Source: Lota lota (taxonomy: Eukaryota > Chordata > Actinopteri > Gadiformes > Lotidae). From it: a stretch of 64,000 nucleotides of DNA. A program made the position numbers and the translations under genes. The stretch lies in the NCBI GenBank assembly GCA_026745465.1, contig JACYXH010000477.1, positions 1,566,001-1,630,000 of the forward strand. Reading direction: 5' to 3'. The notes beneath the pieces were generated by a model. That model had not been told where the DNA came from and made no database searches. It worked only from the letters and a program-made list of their open reading frames with translations. Shown here piece by piece: positions 1 to 20,100 of this stretch; within the stretch, counting starts at the first letter, position 1; every line of letters starts with the position of its first letter.

Positions 1-9
1 ACTTAAGGA

Positions 10-210
10 GCCATCATTTTACCACAAGTTATTACAAGTTGATTAGCCATTACACAATCTTTTGCTTTGTGACATCAAACATGGGAGTGTCCACGGGTGA
101 TTGACAGATCAACACCAATGACCTTGTGCCAGTCAGTGGATTACTTCTGACTTCACAAAGGGGGGATGGATTTGGAAATGGCTAATCAACGAGACACCTG
201 TTGGCAAAAC
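10..210. repeat. Palindromic MITE-like repeat, copy 1
   Basis: About 200 bp. The left part has TTTGTGACATCA followed by GGGAGTGTCCAC; the right part has TTCACAAAGGGG followed by GGAAATGGCT. The two ends resemble each other's reverse complement, as in a short non-autonomous palindromic element. Diverged relatives lie at about 1085, 1640 and 4155. Confidence 0.5.
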
Positions 211-339
211 ACGGCCCCACTGATTGAAAAGCCAAATATCCAAATAGTATTTTGAGTGCCAATACTCCCAGAAAACCCCTTGTATTTACATGTTTGATGG
301 AAGTACTACTGAGTATATTTGTTTATTTACATAATCCAG

Positions 340-560
340 GGACGCCAGTGCCAAGAAGAGCGTTACAGCCTGCACGGTTCAGTTTCCCCGTGCTCCAGGT
401 GAACCTGTCACCAAATCACAGCTCAATGTTTAAAACAATTGCTGGTTCTGTCAGGAGAGCAGACATCAGAGAAGTCTTTGAAGGGACGGACTTCAAACCC
501 AGACCACCTGCTGGGTCTAAAACTAATGCAGCTACCGCTGTTCACGTGAAGATTAATTGA
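340..560 (+). CDS. Last coding exon of an unidentified gene (C11orf16-like by position)
   Basis: The reading frame stays open from a good splice acceptor (pyrimidine-rich stretch ending in CAG at 337-339) to a TGA stop at 558-560, giving about 73 residues. The exon begins at the second base of a codon, so an upstream exon lies outside the window. The peptide is basic and proline-containing (near its end EGTDFKPRPPAGSK, final residues HVKIN), with no domain I recognise. The gene runs tail-to-tail with AKIP1, the arrangement AKIP1 has with C11orf16 in human. That is the only reason to suggest C11orf16; I do not recognise the protein itself. Upstream of 340 the same frame stays open to 252, but a repeat copy fills this stretch, so I do not treat it as coding. 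Confidence 0.4.
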
Positions 561-1085
561 TCCAGATAAACAATACTATGCTTCTGTATGACTGATTTGT
601 AAGACTGTCTTGAGATGTAACTAACACACAAAGCAATTAAGATACAAATATTTCAAATGACCCCGTATTTCCGTTTCCTATAGCTACTCTGCACCCTGTC
701 CATTTGTTTTCTAATCAAGGTCGAGCAGCAGTTGCATTCTTTGAGGACACTCCAATTCAGATTGTATGCTGTAATTGTATTATTTTAATTGTTTAATTGC
801 CAAATTATTAAATGTAGTGTAATGTAAAACAAGTGCCACGACTCAAGCATGTACAAGATAAATACTATTTATTATAAAACTCTGATTGGCAAGAGTGCAT
901 GAATATTGTGCAATTTGAGAAGCCCTGAGGAGAAGAATTAAAATAATAACTCAAGGTCAAATAAAATACTGTACACATTTGGCATCCCATTAAGCAGCAG
1001 ATACATATACAACAATGTGTGTCAAATTAATACAACAGAAAAAAACTGGAAAATATAACAAGATAAGTTAAAGGGCCCAGATTTC
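561..1085. other. Intergenic, 3' flanks of two convergent genes
   Basis: This AT-rich stretch lies between the stop of the first gene and the repeat copy before the AKIP1 stop. It contains AATAAA-like and ATTAAA-like motifs that could serve as poly(A) signals on either strand. I see no further exon. Confidence 0.5.
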
Positions 1086-1275
1086 ACTACCAGCTGTGCA
1101 GTTGATTAGCTATTACACTCTATTTCATATATCACATGTGTATAGTCACTATTGGAATTACATCACACATGCCAACTGGTTGGCTGACTAATCCATCATT
1201 AATCTGGATGGACACCCCTACGTGTGATGTCTCTATAGGGTCGATTTTGAAATGGCTTGTGATAGCTTGGGAATA
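1085..1275. repeat. Palindromic MITE-like repeat, copy 2
   Basis: It shares the core CAACTGGTTGGCTG and the right end GGGTCGATTTTGAAATGGCT with the copy at about 4155-4345. Together with the copies at 10 and 1640 it forms one diverged family. Confidence 0.5.
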
Positions 1276-1340
1276 ATTTGAAATGGAATAGATGGCATCG
1301 TTTTATTGTGTTCTGTGATGATCAAATGTGAACCAACTGG

Positions 1341-6228
<4,888 letters not shown>

Positions 6229-7415
6229 GAACTGCTACAAACCACGACGGCGCTAAAATGATTTGTTCTGTTGAACTTCAGAGGGTTGACAGCTACCGTC
6301 CGTAAACATGACATCACAATTGTATACAGCGGCAATGACGTGTTTATGAAATTCAGCCAAAAAAAAAAAAAGACCAGGACGTTAAACTATTTAAATGTGG
6401 CATTTGCTTATACTAAGCCTACGGCCGACTATCTGGCAGGTTGTAAAATGAACCATGACAAATGTCCCAAACTCAAAGCGAAGGTTGGAGAATATTGCCA
6501 TACCGTTTAGTTTGTTATATCGACGGACAGGATATCCTGGAACACAATCCCGCCTATTTTGATGTTTTACTTCTCGTCGCTTCAAATGACAACGCAGGCG
6601 GTCCACCCATACATTTAACGGACCCTAGATTAAAATGCATGTTTGTTTTGGTGACATACAATGTAACGATCGAGGGCCACCCATTGGAATGCTAGATTAA
6701 AGCATCGGTCCTTCACGTCGTGTTTTACTTGCAATCCCTTCACAGTATAACTTTGGTCTTTGCATGAAAATCCATGGGGGTAGCAATGTATATAGTAATT
6801 TGTGTACATTAAAAGATGTGCAGGGTCCTGAGGCATTACAGCGAACTAGCAGGGATGATTACATCAACGGTTCAGACCACTGAGCAGGACACACGCAGAC
6901 CGTTAATGTTTTGTGAGAATTATCAGTCTGCTTCTTTTAAATATATTGTAAATTACATACATTTAGAAATAATCGATTTGGTGGGGGGGGGGGAACAGCT
7001 TCATGTTTTTCAGAAGTTGGAGGGGTACACACCTCCTCCACCCCACCCAGGATCTGCACCCTTGCACAGAATAAAAAGGACAAGTGTTCAATTGAAGAAC
7101 CTATCCTGACCATTTGATGTGAAAGAGCGCTTACTTGAAACTTATAACATTACGTGTTCAAAAAAGAAAGGTGAACTTTCACCCCTTAACCATGCCATAG
7201 TCAAACTGGTCTACAAAGACTCCCAATCCATAAGATATGGGGTAGCTTATATTCTTCAGACAAATCATTGCAGCATGATGTTGAGGTGAAGAGATGTTCT
7301 TTTAAAGAGTGACCAAGACACAGATGCATCACTAATGTTTTAAGTAAGAAGACAGCAAGATTAACTTTGGTGAGACAAACCACACAAAATTAAGAAACCA
7401 GGTCCCCTTTATACA

Positions 7416-7421
7416 TTTATT
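7416..7421 (-). terminator. RPL27A poly(A) signal
   Basis: AATAAA on the minus strand, 24 bases after the RPL27A stop codon. A very short 3' UTR is typical of ribosomal protein mRNAs. Confidence 0.75.
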
Positions 7422-7444
7422 TCTTGCAAAAAAACAGAGGGTCT

Positions 7445-9854
<2,410 letters not shown>

Positions 9855-9868
9855 CTTGGAGGCTAGTT

Positions 9869-9876
9869 GAAAGAGG
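9869..9876 (-). promoter_or_regulatory. 5' TOP-like transcription start of RPL27A
   Basis: CCTCTTTC on the minus strand, 15 bases upstream of the ATG. This fits the terminal oligopyrimidine start that puts ribosomal protein mRNAs under mTOR-dependent translational control. The exact start base is inferred. Confidence 0.45.
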
Positions 9877-10076
9877 AACGGGATTACGAGATCTCTCGAT
9901 TTTGAGCGAGATTTGCGACGGAATGTTTACGACAAGAAAAAATACAGCGACACCTAGCGTATCAATGATGTAGGTGAAAGGACATTTTAATATTAACCGC
10001 GTTAACGTAGACATTAAATAAGCATCTCACATATAATTTAACGAAAAATGAAAGGACAATTTATATTGCCCCAACA

Positions 10077-10094
10077 AACACACACACACACACA

Positions 10095-10181
<87 letters not shown>

Positions 10182-10186
10182 ACACC
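10077..10186. repeat. (CA)n microsatellite with two CAGACA interruptions
   Basis: Nearly pure CA dinucleotide tract, interrupted near each end. Confidence 0.95.
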
Positions 10187-10485
10187 TTTTTTGTTATTTT
10201 TCTTTCATTTTATAATTGTATCATAGTCTCACATGAACTCTGAATGAAAATCTAACTAATGGCACACATTCATTCCCTCATTTATGTGAATGGATGTTTT
10301 GATAAATTGATACAAATGCAGTATCCTTACTGTAAATGTTTGTTAAGTAATCATGACAATATCATTAGCCATTCAAAACCTGGCATGGTTTTATAGTTAA
10401 AGTGCACGACAATAACAAGATAATTGAAGCCTTGGGAGTTGATATTGTTTACCCCCTTGGCAATGGATTCACAAAGATTCACAGA

Positions 10486-10510
10486 CCCCCCCCCCCCCCC
10501 CCCCCCCCCC
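10486..10510. repeat. Poly-C run
   Basis: About 25 consecutive C residues, creating spurious polyproline and polyglycine reading frames on either strand. Confidence 0.95.
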
Positions 10511-11220
10511 ATTTGTTGTTTGTTTGTTTGTTTCAAAGCATGCATTGCAATATCAGAATTCCAGGAAAGGGACTACACTTTAAATAATGTAATATCAGGC
10601 AGAGTGAGACCAAACTCTTCAGCAGAACCTCTGTCATTATTAAACATAGTATGATCTCGTACACCGTCTCTTCATTTGTTGTTGAACGTCCTAGATTGCA
10701 ATGAGGATCTCAGGCCGCTAGGTTATTATTATCAGGTTTGATTTATTCTGCTGTCAACACTTAAAGACTAAACAGAGTGTTAATGCCATCTTCTCCTCAT
10801 GTGTTTATCCTCAGAGAGACACATCACCTGGAGAGACGGTTCAATCACCCCCAACAGCACCATGGTAACTTGCCCTGTGGGCCAAGGTGTTGCTACACGT
10901 AGCAGACACGCTCTCACCAGTGGCCGTTTCACCTGAGATTGCATGGCTCAAGAATCCTGGCAACGGAGCTGAGACCCAGAGCAGAGAAGCTGAAGGGTGC
11001 AGTGAGAGAGAGAAGCATGTGAAGATGGATGAGAGTGATAACATGTAGCTTCTGGATCTACCGGTGTGGAAGAGGGAAGAGCATTAAAGGTAAAGCTAAA
11101 TATATAATGCATTTTCTCAGCCTGGTGATAATAGCTGTTATTTTTGTAATAATCTATGGGGCAAATTATCTTCTGGCTATGAATCCAGTGATGAGAAGTT
11201 GAAAGAATGTTATTTACAAG

Positions 11221-14113
11221 GCTGGGTCCACAAGAGCCTCAGAAATGAAGACGATGAGACCAGACAGCCCCTGCGACAGACGTAGCAAGATGGTAGTTCT
11301 GTCCTCTGAGAGGCTGAGGAGACAATCTGCTGATCCTGATGGAAGCACAAAGTCTTTACTCAAGAGAATCAGGTAGTGTGAAGCATCATGAAAAATACTG
11401 GACTACATAGCTTTGTTGGAATGGACAGCATGTGTGTGTGTGTGCTGTGGTGCATGATCACAACCTTTCTTCCTTAAGTGATTTAAAAACTGTATTGAGT
11501 TCCTATTGGAGGCTTCAGTCTTTTTATAGTCAATTAATAATCTGAAATGCACAAATTTGTGAACTCAGGAATTTTTAGGAGATATTACATTTCCAGTAAA
11601 ATAACTATAAAAGTATCAATTTGTTCGTTGTCATAATAACATGACTATTAGTGTACATTAAATATTATACAGGATTCACCCAGAGGCCCAGAGGATTCTG
11701 GGTAATTCCTTCATCGCCATAGTTTGCCTGGAACGTTTAAAAGTCCTAGCTGTGCCTCGCCAGATATTACCCTCTACAGCTTTGAAGCCGATAGTGACTC
11801 TTACACAGATTCCATGCCAACCACATCCCAGGTCTTCGTTGGTCGATTCTTCACATCAGGTATAATAAGGATAGGACCTTAAAAATTCCTGTTTGACTGT
11901 CAGTCCTAATGTTCTGGCACTGTGCAGATGCTGCTAAATTATTTAAGAGTAGTACTAGTATATAAGCAACTCTAGACTAGACGGTTTGAATGAAAATGAT
12001 TGTAAAGTGTATTGTTAAGTTAAATGAATGTTTGATAGAAAAAACTATTTGATCATATTTCATTATTCATTATTCGTTATTATATTTACATTAAAGTTGC
12101 AATCTGTAAGCAATAATTTTCCCTAGAGATACAAACAGTGTAACATTTCGTAACATTTATTATTATGCAAATGCAAGGGCTTTAATCAGTGGGCCATGGG
12201 CTCAATCACCATTGTGTCACCTCATTTGGTGATAGATAGTGACTCAACAGACATACATTCGCATGAAAATCTTGAGATTGCCACTTTAAGGTATATTCCA
12301 TGTATCTTTGTACAGAATTGTTTCAATCAAAATACATGCGACATGGACCACGCAAGCAATGTGTCCCCCCCAGCCCAGCCACCAGTGCCTCCAGACCCAA
12401 CCACTTCTGACAACACCACTACAACATCCAGGACTCCTGAACCCCTGTACTGCCACGTCAGCCCGGTGGAGCCAGAGGAGTCCAGCTTCCATGGTGAAAC
12501 TTACTCCAACACGCCGCACCCTCATTTACAAAGCAGCTGGGATAATCTAGCAATAGCAGAAATTACTGAACTGGCACCGCTGGATCTAGATCCAGACCAG
12601 GACATGGTGATCCAGGTGGATCCGGATCGGGAGTCGCCCGCCCTGGAATGGGATCAAGATCAGGATGTGCTACTGGTTCTGGAGGATGATGCCTTGCCTG
12701 AAGCGGAGGTGGTGTCCAGACGCACGGTGGAGGAGGCCGGAGATCAGAGGGACCTTCATTGCTCACTAATCCAACAGGAAGCTGTTGTATCCATCCAACA
12801 GGAAGCTGCAGTATCCATCCAACATGAAGCTGTCTTATTCAGGCAACAGGAAGCTGTCATATCCAGGAAACAGGAAGCTGTTGTATCCAGGCAACAGGCA
12901 GCTGTTGTATCCATCCTACAGGAAGGTGTCGTATTCGGGGAACAGGAAGCTGTCAAATCAGTCCAACAAGAAGCTGTAGTATCCATCCAACAGGAAGCTG
13001 TCATATCCAGGCAACAAGCAACGGTCATAGCCAGGCAACAGGAAGCTGTCGTATCCAGGCAACAGGAACCAGTCGTATCCAGGCAGCAGGAAGCTGTCTT
13101 ATTCATACAACAGGAAGCTGTCGTATCCCAGCAACCGGAATCTGTCATATCCAGGCAACCGGAAGCTGTTGTATCCAGGCAACAGGAGGCTGTCGTATCC
13201 AGGCAACCATCTGACGGACAGATGGAGAGCGATGATTTTTGTGCCGTGTGTCAGATCGGAGGAGAGCTGCTCTGCTGCGACCGCTGTCCTAAAGTATTCC
13301 ACCTGAGCTGCCACATACCTTCCCTCGTCACCTTCCCTACGTGAGTCTCTCTTGCTTTTATTTTTTACTGATGAAATTAACAATCACAATATTTTAGACC
13401 CAATTCCCATCGTCCTTAGTAATAATTAGTCAATCAAAAACAAAATAAATTCACTGTAATGCAGTCTAAAAGGCAGAGAAAATAAAAACGTTGAGGTAGA
13501 TTGCATATCATTTCAATGACCCTTTGGAATCTAAACGATCAAATGTGAAAAAATGGTTTTAAACCTTCATTGTGGATTATATAATGTTAAAACAAGCAGC
13601 TCAGTAAATCAGACAGTAACACTGCTACTAACTAGTCCCATCTTTGCCCCACAGGGGAGACTGGCTCTGTACTCTGTGCCGGAGCGATCAGGACTCAACG
13701 GAGGTCTATGCCTGTGAGAGTGCACCCAGTGGGGAGAGGAGAGCTCCGTACACCCTGTCCAACAGGGACCAGAGAGTAAGCTCCACCATACAGTTACAGT
13801 CTGCTATGAGTCACTGCTCAGGTGCATGCTGCTCACTGGTGACATAGAAGTAGTCGGTAAACAGTGTAACTGTACAGGTAGGTATAGCTCTTTACAAGAG
13901 CCCTGGAAAGTCCTTCTACTGTCTGTTCCAATCCTAGCCCACCAACATAAGTAAGTTATGGTCACAACGGAACAGTAAAGTAACAAAGTTAAACATAATT
14001 AATGCAAATTTGAGTAATGGTGTTTACACCACAGTTACTGGAGTGATTCTACTGGAATACTTGTTTGTTTGGGTGAAAGGTCATAGAAGCTATCAATAAT
14101 ATCATCTATTTTA

Positions 14114-14200
<87 letters not shown>

Positions 14201-15739
14201 GCTGGTGGGCATGCATGCATGTGTTCTCTCTGCAGAGGTGTGAGAAGCTGACTCTGCTGCTGCTCTGTCACCTCCTCAGTGCGCCATTCCACGAGGCTGT
14301 CAGCCCATTGGTCAGTCAGAAATACCTTTATACAGGTTCATAATTGATTGGATTATCATTCAGTCTCTGCATACTTCAATATCATGAACCTAGAAGGTGT
14401 AATTGGGTTTATTGGCTCAGGCAAAGGCAGATTACTCTGCTTCTCCAACCTAAGATGTGAGATGAGTTGTTGTTTATTTATGTGTTTTATGAGAGAAGAA
14501 CCATCTAATGTAAATCATCCCAGTCCTAGTGGCTACATTACAACTTTATGTTTGCAAGGCCTCTGCTGTAGGTGAAATGATCATTACAACTACTAGAACT
14601 GGGAGGAGTGAAATTATAAATCAAATTATAAATCTTAATATTTCTCTCTTCAAATGCATGTCAACACAAAGCAAAGCAGATAAGCAGTAAAATAGGTTTC
14701 CCTATTGTTCTATGATAAGTGATTGATGTCCTCTTTTTCTCGGTGGTTGTGGTTTGGGATGGGTGACCCAGGCCCGTAACTACTACCAGATTATTAAAAG
14801 ACCCATGGACCTCTCTGTGATCCGGAGGAAGCTTGACAAGAGCAACACACTGCACTACTTCACCCCTGAACACTTTGTGGACGACGTCCTTCTCATGTTC
14901 AGGAACTGTGCCACCTTTAATTATGTAAGTTGTCTACGTGGTATGGAAATGTCAATTTCACTACTCCAAAGTCCAGTAGAAGTAGATTCTTTGTTTATTT
15001 TCCATGAAGCAAATACATGTATCTCATATTAAGTCATTAAGCAGATGCTATTATTCAAAGCAACTTACAGTTAAACATATTAGATGCATGCCATTAATGA
15101 GCACGTACCAGTTAGACATCTTGCTCAAGGATCCCTATATGTGCGGTAGACGACAGACAGGTTTGAACCAATAACTTTTGGCTGTGAGTCACAAACGATA
15201 TAACCACTAGAATATCCTTCAACAGATTATAGTGAAATAATTCACTACACCGGGCCTAGTCTAAAGTATATATGTTTTTCTCATTTTCAAAGCAGCACAA
15301 AGAGTTAAAGTTCAAGATTGAGTATAGGAGCAGGATAAGAATAAACAAGTTGTCTTCTCAGGACAAGATAGTGTAGTGGCTGTGTGTTTGACTCCCAGCC
15401 AGAAGGCACTGGGATCTAACTCCACATGTCTGCAGCCTTACCTGTTGGCATTCTTGAGCAAGATGCCCTACCAACCTCCTTAACAACAAGAATTCCCTTT
15501 GGATAATAGAGTACGGTTGTCATCCATATTTGCAGCCGGACTCAGAGGTGGCACGCGCGGGTCGCGACCTGGAAGTATTATTCCTGGAGCAGCTCCGGCA
15601 GGTCTTCAGTGACCAGATCTTCCCGGCAGCCAGCCAGAAGGCAACCGACCAGGCCCGTCTCCACTGGCTCAACAGGAAGAGGAAGGAAAACTACAGAAAG
15701 AAGAAACATGTTTTAGGCGGGAAAAAATATGTCCTGTGA
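11221..15739 (+). CDS. trim66: TRIM66 (TIF1-delta): HP1 box, octapeptide array, PHD finger, bromodomain
   Basis: TIF1-family chromatin reader and co-repressor. Exons 11221-11372, 11673-11859, 12316-13340, 13655-13775, 14236-14310, 14772-14924 and 15536-15739 join in consistent phases with GT-AG borders. Exon 11673-11859 encodes PIVTL, matching the PxVxL HP1 chromoshadow-binding motif. Exon 12316-13340 has an acidic region, then 18 octapeptides, then the PHD start [18 protein letters not shown]. The PHD ends in DWLCTLC. The bromodomain follows: [59 protein letters not shown]. Human TRIM66 has nearly the same PHD-bromo text ([16 protein letters not shown]). The first exon given is internal in phase, so the true 5' end is unknown. 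No B-box or coiled coil was found upstream. The C-terminus after the bromodomain is short and lysine-rich. Confidence 0.93.
12769..13200 (+). repeat. In-frame 24-bp minisatellite encoding 18 octapeptides in TRIM66
   Basis: Eighteen head-to-tail 24-bp units, all kept in frame, encode variants of [I/R]QQEAV[V/I/L]S just before the PHD finger. Most units differ by one to three residues. The period of exactly eight codons and the conserved QQEAV core suggest selection on the peptide. I know of no such array in mammalian TRIM66. Confidence 0.95.
14116..14202. repeat. (GT)n microsatellite
   Basis: About 85 bp of GT dinucleotides in a TRIM66 intron, ending 33 bases before the exon at 14236. Confidence 0.95.
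15033..15225 (-). mobile_element. SINE-like repeat (teleost family with conserved tail)
   Basis: It begins GCAGATGCTATTATTCAAAG then CAACTTACAG and contains GGTTTGAACCAATAAC. This matches in reverse the common teleost element with a TAAGTCGCTTTGGATAAAAG-like tail. It lies in the last TRIM66 intron. A relative is at 45691-45850. Confidence 0.55.
15363..15495 (+). mobile_element. tRNA-derived SINE, second family
   Basis: It contains GATAGTGTAGTGGCTGTG, GACTCCCAGCC, ACTGGGATCTAACTCC (degraded B box), CTGCAGCCTACC-like and GAGCAAGATGCCCTACC. It shares this order with the copy at 47191-47345 and partly with 31683-31790. Confidence 0.6.
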
Positions 15740-17076
15740 TCTTTGTTTAATCGTCGTATATATATATTGGAATGACATTGTGTGAAGAATGACTTAGTTC
15801 CACATAATTCTACAAGGTGCATAGAACATCATGTATAGTGTCTTTATGTTTGTCGAAGGCGCAGTTCATGATTCATATACCCAGATGATAAATGGTAAAG
15901 ATTAAGCATTTTGTGTACTTTATTTTCCTGATCGAAGAAACATATATTTTGATTTAAATCCCAATTTAAAGGATTTAAATTTGGTTGATATGCATCCTAA
16001 ATAGCTTGCAATTTATTCTAGAAAACAGCAGAAATTATTTATTGACAATAATTGTCAAGAAAGCTAGACGAGGCAATTTGGAGAAACCAGCCAGTAAACG
16101 AGATTTTGAAACTTTCGTAACGTAGGTTGGGTACATTTCTTTCGGAATGACCTCACTAAATAGCCCTTCAGGGGTCCCGATGGCAAATCCCCCTGCAGCT
16201 TTCCAGTAACTTCGTGGCTTCTAGTGTGTCAAATGTCTCACAAACATCACCAGTCAAGAACTCATTCAGTCGCTGAAGAAGGGCTTCTCCTTCAGGAATG
16301 CAATTAAACGTCTTGCTACTGCACTAATGTTCTTATTTATTCCAGCATATCATTTAGGTTTTACATGGATAAGTATATTGTGGCAACAAATTAGCAATAC
16401 CATCACTGCCACCAAACATGGCTACCAAACAGAGAGGCCTTTCTCTTGTTGTATTTTTCTTATTTCTTTAAGGCTTTCCTTAGATAATTTTGTCTACTTT
16501 ATTCATAAATGTATTAATATTCAGTTTTGGTAGAAGATACCTTACTGAATAAGCTTTCCAATTCTATATTGATTTAAGAAAAAAATTGATATACACACAA
16601 AGTGGTAATGTGTTGGTGAACATTTGCTATAGTCATGCTTGATTTTTTCAATGTTAGACGCTACATATACTATTAGTCTATTCACGAGACATTTCTATTC
16701 ATAGCTGTTTTAAAGAATAAAAAAGAAAACATGAATCATTGGTGTATTTATTTCAAACATAATTTTAATAAACATGATAGTAAGAGCTTGTAACTCAACA
16801 TCTGCATTTACTATAGGCCTATATTAAATACATATAGTTATGACATCTGACATTAACATCAGATCGATCGCACAGCTCAATTAGTTCTGCCTTTGTTCCC
16901 TTTGGTACCGCATCAAAATACTTCTGCTGGTACATCAGTGTGGTCGTATGTTTCATATGTTCATTGATACTGACTGTTTTTATTGGACTGTGCCCCAGCT
17001 CCCGGTGGTCCAAGTTCACTGACAGTTTCTAATGTTGGCACTTGGTTCAGTTTATCCTCTCTCTCTCTAACTCTCT

Positions 17077-17179
<103 letters not shown>

Positions 17180-20100
17180 TCACATAGTTTAATAGTACTG
17201 CTGTTTATTATGTACTTATTGTTATTTGAGTATTTTTTAAACGTGGCTGGAGGCAGAGCAAGAGCTGTTGTTTGTGTTGGAAGGTGCTGAGAGCTGTCTG
17301 CTGGAAAAACTAAACCAAATGTTTCTGGGTAAGCATCATCTCAGAATGAATGGTCAGTGGATCATCTTTCAATGGAGCATTTCCTCACAAGAATGCTCTC
17401 GTGCAAAGATGGAGGCTATAGATGTGTTTGGAGTTTGGAGTTCTCTAGGATCGCCACACCAGAACAATAATTTATCCATATCTCTTCCCAGTCCAAAAGC
17501 TGATTGTGTGGGGTTGTGTGAGAGGAGCAAGAGGCTGTGTGGAAGGGGAGGAAGGGTCTTTAATCGGATTGCATTTAAAGACCAATAATAATGACCTCAT
17601 ATTGTTCAAATTCATCAGAATCAAATTAAGCTGAAACAGACTGAGGGTGAATTTCCTGGTTGGTGTTTTTTTTGGTTGGGTACGACCAGCACGGCATCCA
17701 AATCTTTTGCATTTCTGACTTTTGTAGCCAGACCCAATTCATAGCACCTGTGCCGGGTTTAACATCGACCCGACTGTTGAAGTTATCTGTTCTTCTTTCT
17801 GATTGTTTAATGCAGTGCTGGTGCGATAATGCACGTAGGCTTGCTAAGTCTACCATTTTAGTTTTTTTTACTCAAATCCTCACTGCAAAGTGTATTAGCA
17901 CTGTGTTAACATGGAGGGCTCCATCACCCTAAATCTTCTTACCCTAGTGACATACTGTTTGGTTAATACACTGTCATGACCTGCGGCACCAAGATACTCT
18001 TCAAAGTGTGCCCAGCTGCTCGTAGTAACAGTCACTAACATTAACCAGTATTTCTATTGTCTCTGAAACTATTCCCTGAAGCACAGACATGCGTTCATGA
18101 TGATGATCGCCGTGGGGACCAGTCCTCGTGAAAGTTGGCCTCTATGCTCTGAAAGGTAAAAGGTAAAAGGTGCTAAAATGTTGATTTGTTATAGTGTAGA
18201 CCACATCAGCAACTACTAGGGGTTACAGTAGGTCAAATCTAGGACTTTTGTGCGTGTGTGTGTATGTTAGTTGAAATGCAGATTGCATCCCATTTACCAC
18301 CACCAGAACCCGGCACAGGAGATATGTAGTTTAGGATAAAGGACTTTTCACTGTGTGTTAGATAAAGTTCAACCAAGGTTAAAATATGTTTTGGAGTTTC
18401 CTATGGTCATTCAAACTCTCAATGAACTTGCCTGGTAACAAGTATTTCCCTCATGCGTGCTTGTACTGCAGACTATAAGACTCTAAGACTCAGTACTGAA
18501 GCGCTAAGGGTAGAATAAGTCTCGTGAGTGGCTCTGACATAATGTGGTTATGTTACTATATAATTTCATTGTTGTTTTCTTTTTTTATACAAATTAGGGT
18601 CACATCATGACTTTAACGTAAAACAACGTAACAAACTCAACAAAACCGATCATTGAAGAGAGTTATTCGATATGTAACTGATACGTCTAAATGTTTAAGG
18701 TCATGCTTGAGGTATATTTTTGTGTTGAATCGTAATGACCGATTTTCTTCCTGTTTTGGGATAATAAGCAACAGGACTTTGATTTGTGCTATAGAAATCC
18801 TCTTGTTGAAAAGAAGAGTCAACATTTATATGGTAAAAAGAATCAACAGAATCACTGCTTTTGATTTGCTGAAAGGGTATATGACCAATACAACCAATTC
18901 ACTCTATAAGAGGTCACAGACTCCATACGCAAACGTGTCCAGGATCTAATTAACCGATATTGGAACGAGTCGAAGAACGCACGGAGCAAACGCAAGAAGC
19001 ATTAAAGGAAGAATGTTTTTGTTGTCCAGTGAATATATGTATTGTTTTATTTGCCATCTGTGAAGTCCTAGCCTGGTGTATTTGTGTGTGTGTGTTGGGA
19101 TTTATGTCCATCAATATGAGTGGACGTGAATGGAGTGTGAGCATGAGCAGTCATTATCAATGTGACAACAATGTAGTTTCCCTTTTGTGACTGGTAGCCT
19201 ATATTACTTTTTTTTTTTCAATTCCAACCGTAGTATCTTTTTTCATCATGCACAAAGTACAAAGTATCTAAGACTTACTTTTAGTAGTTCATCTTTTGGA
19301 ACATTGTAGTTTTACCATGGCAAACCCACGTCAATAAACGTGTCCGGAGTACCACACAAGACGTGATGACAACCCTGACATTCCTTCCTAAGTAGCTCCA
19401 GCTGACAGTGTGTGTACATTTGCAAATAACTTATTTTGAGAAATACATTTCTTCACTAATTATTTTGGTCCTGTGGTATAATGAAACCTCACAGCTATTT
19501 TAGACAGTTGCAACATTACATGTTATACAAAATTACTCTTCTTGTTCTACGCCTTAAAAGGCCCATAGTCAGCTCTATCAATGTTGTTGAGGTTCTGCAG
19601 GGTATAGGGATTCAAACAGTTAGGAATAGGCCTAACTCTAACTCTAACATGTGGGGGGACTGGAACCTGGTTTATTCGTCTTACAACCTAATAAAGAAAA
19701 TAAGAATGATTTACAACAAAGACTGTTTTATAATAAAGCAAATAACAACTCAGTGTTTCACTGTCAAACTTGTATTTCAAATTGAATTGTATTAGAATAG
19801 TTATATAAAACAGTACCTTTTACTTAAAGGATCATGTGCAGCAAAAAGGGTGATGCAGGACCCCGACGTGAAGCAGAGACTGTAGTAATGTAAATATTGA
19901 TTATACTAACTGTAATCTATGTTTTGTGTTTATTTTCATCGTCATGCAAAGACAATGACACCAAGCTATGTGGTTTCAGTGATAGCAGCTTCCAAAGCAA
20001 CCACCATAGCAATGATGGAAAACATTGCATCAACTAACAAACTTAACATCATATACATTCACTGAACAAGGATTATGGAAATAAAATGCACATTTCTCGC

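Larger units (their letters stand above)
9880..11220. other. Divergent promoter region between RPL27A and TRIM66
   Basis: It holds the RPL27A upstream region, a (CA)n tract at about 10077-10186 and a poly-C run at 10486-10510. A short exon-like stretch at 10815-10863 (acceptor TTTATCCTCAG, donor ATG-gtaact) encodes SPGETVQSPPTAP in one frame. I could not join that stretch to the TRIM66 exons in phase. No cysteine-rich RING or B-box coding sequence is visible. Confidence 0.5.

Noticed and set aside
12756-13148. 130-codon minus-strand frame rich in Cys, Thr and Ala across TRIM66
   Set aside because: It is the antisense reading of the 24-bp TRIM66 repeat; the open frame follows from the repeat period and the sense strand is clearly coding.
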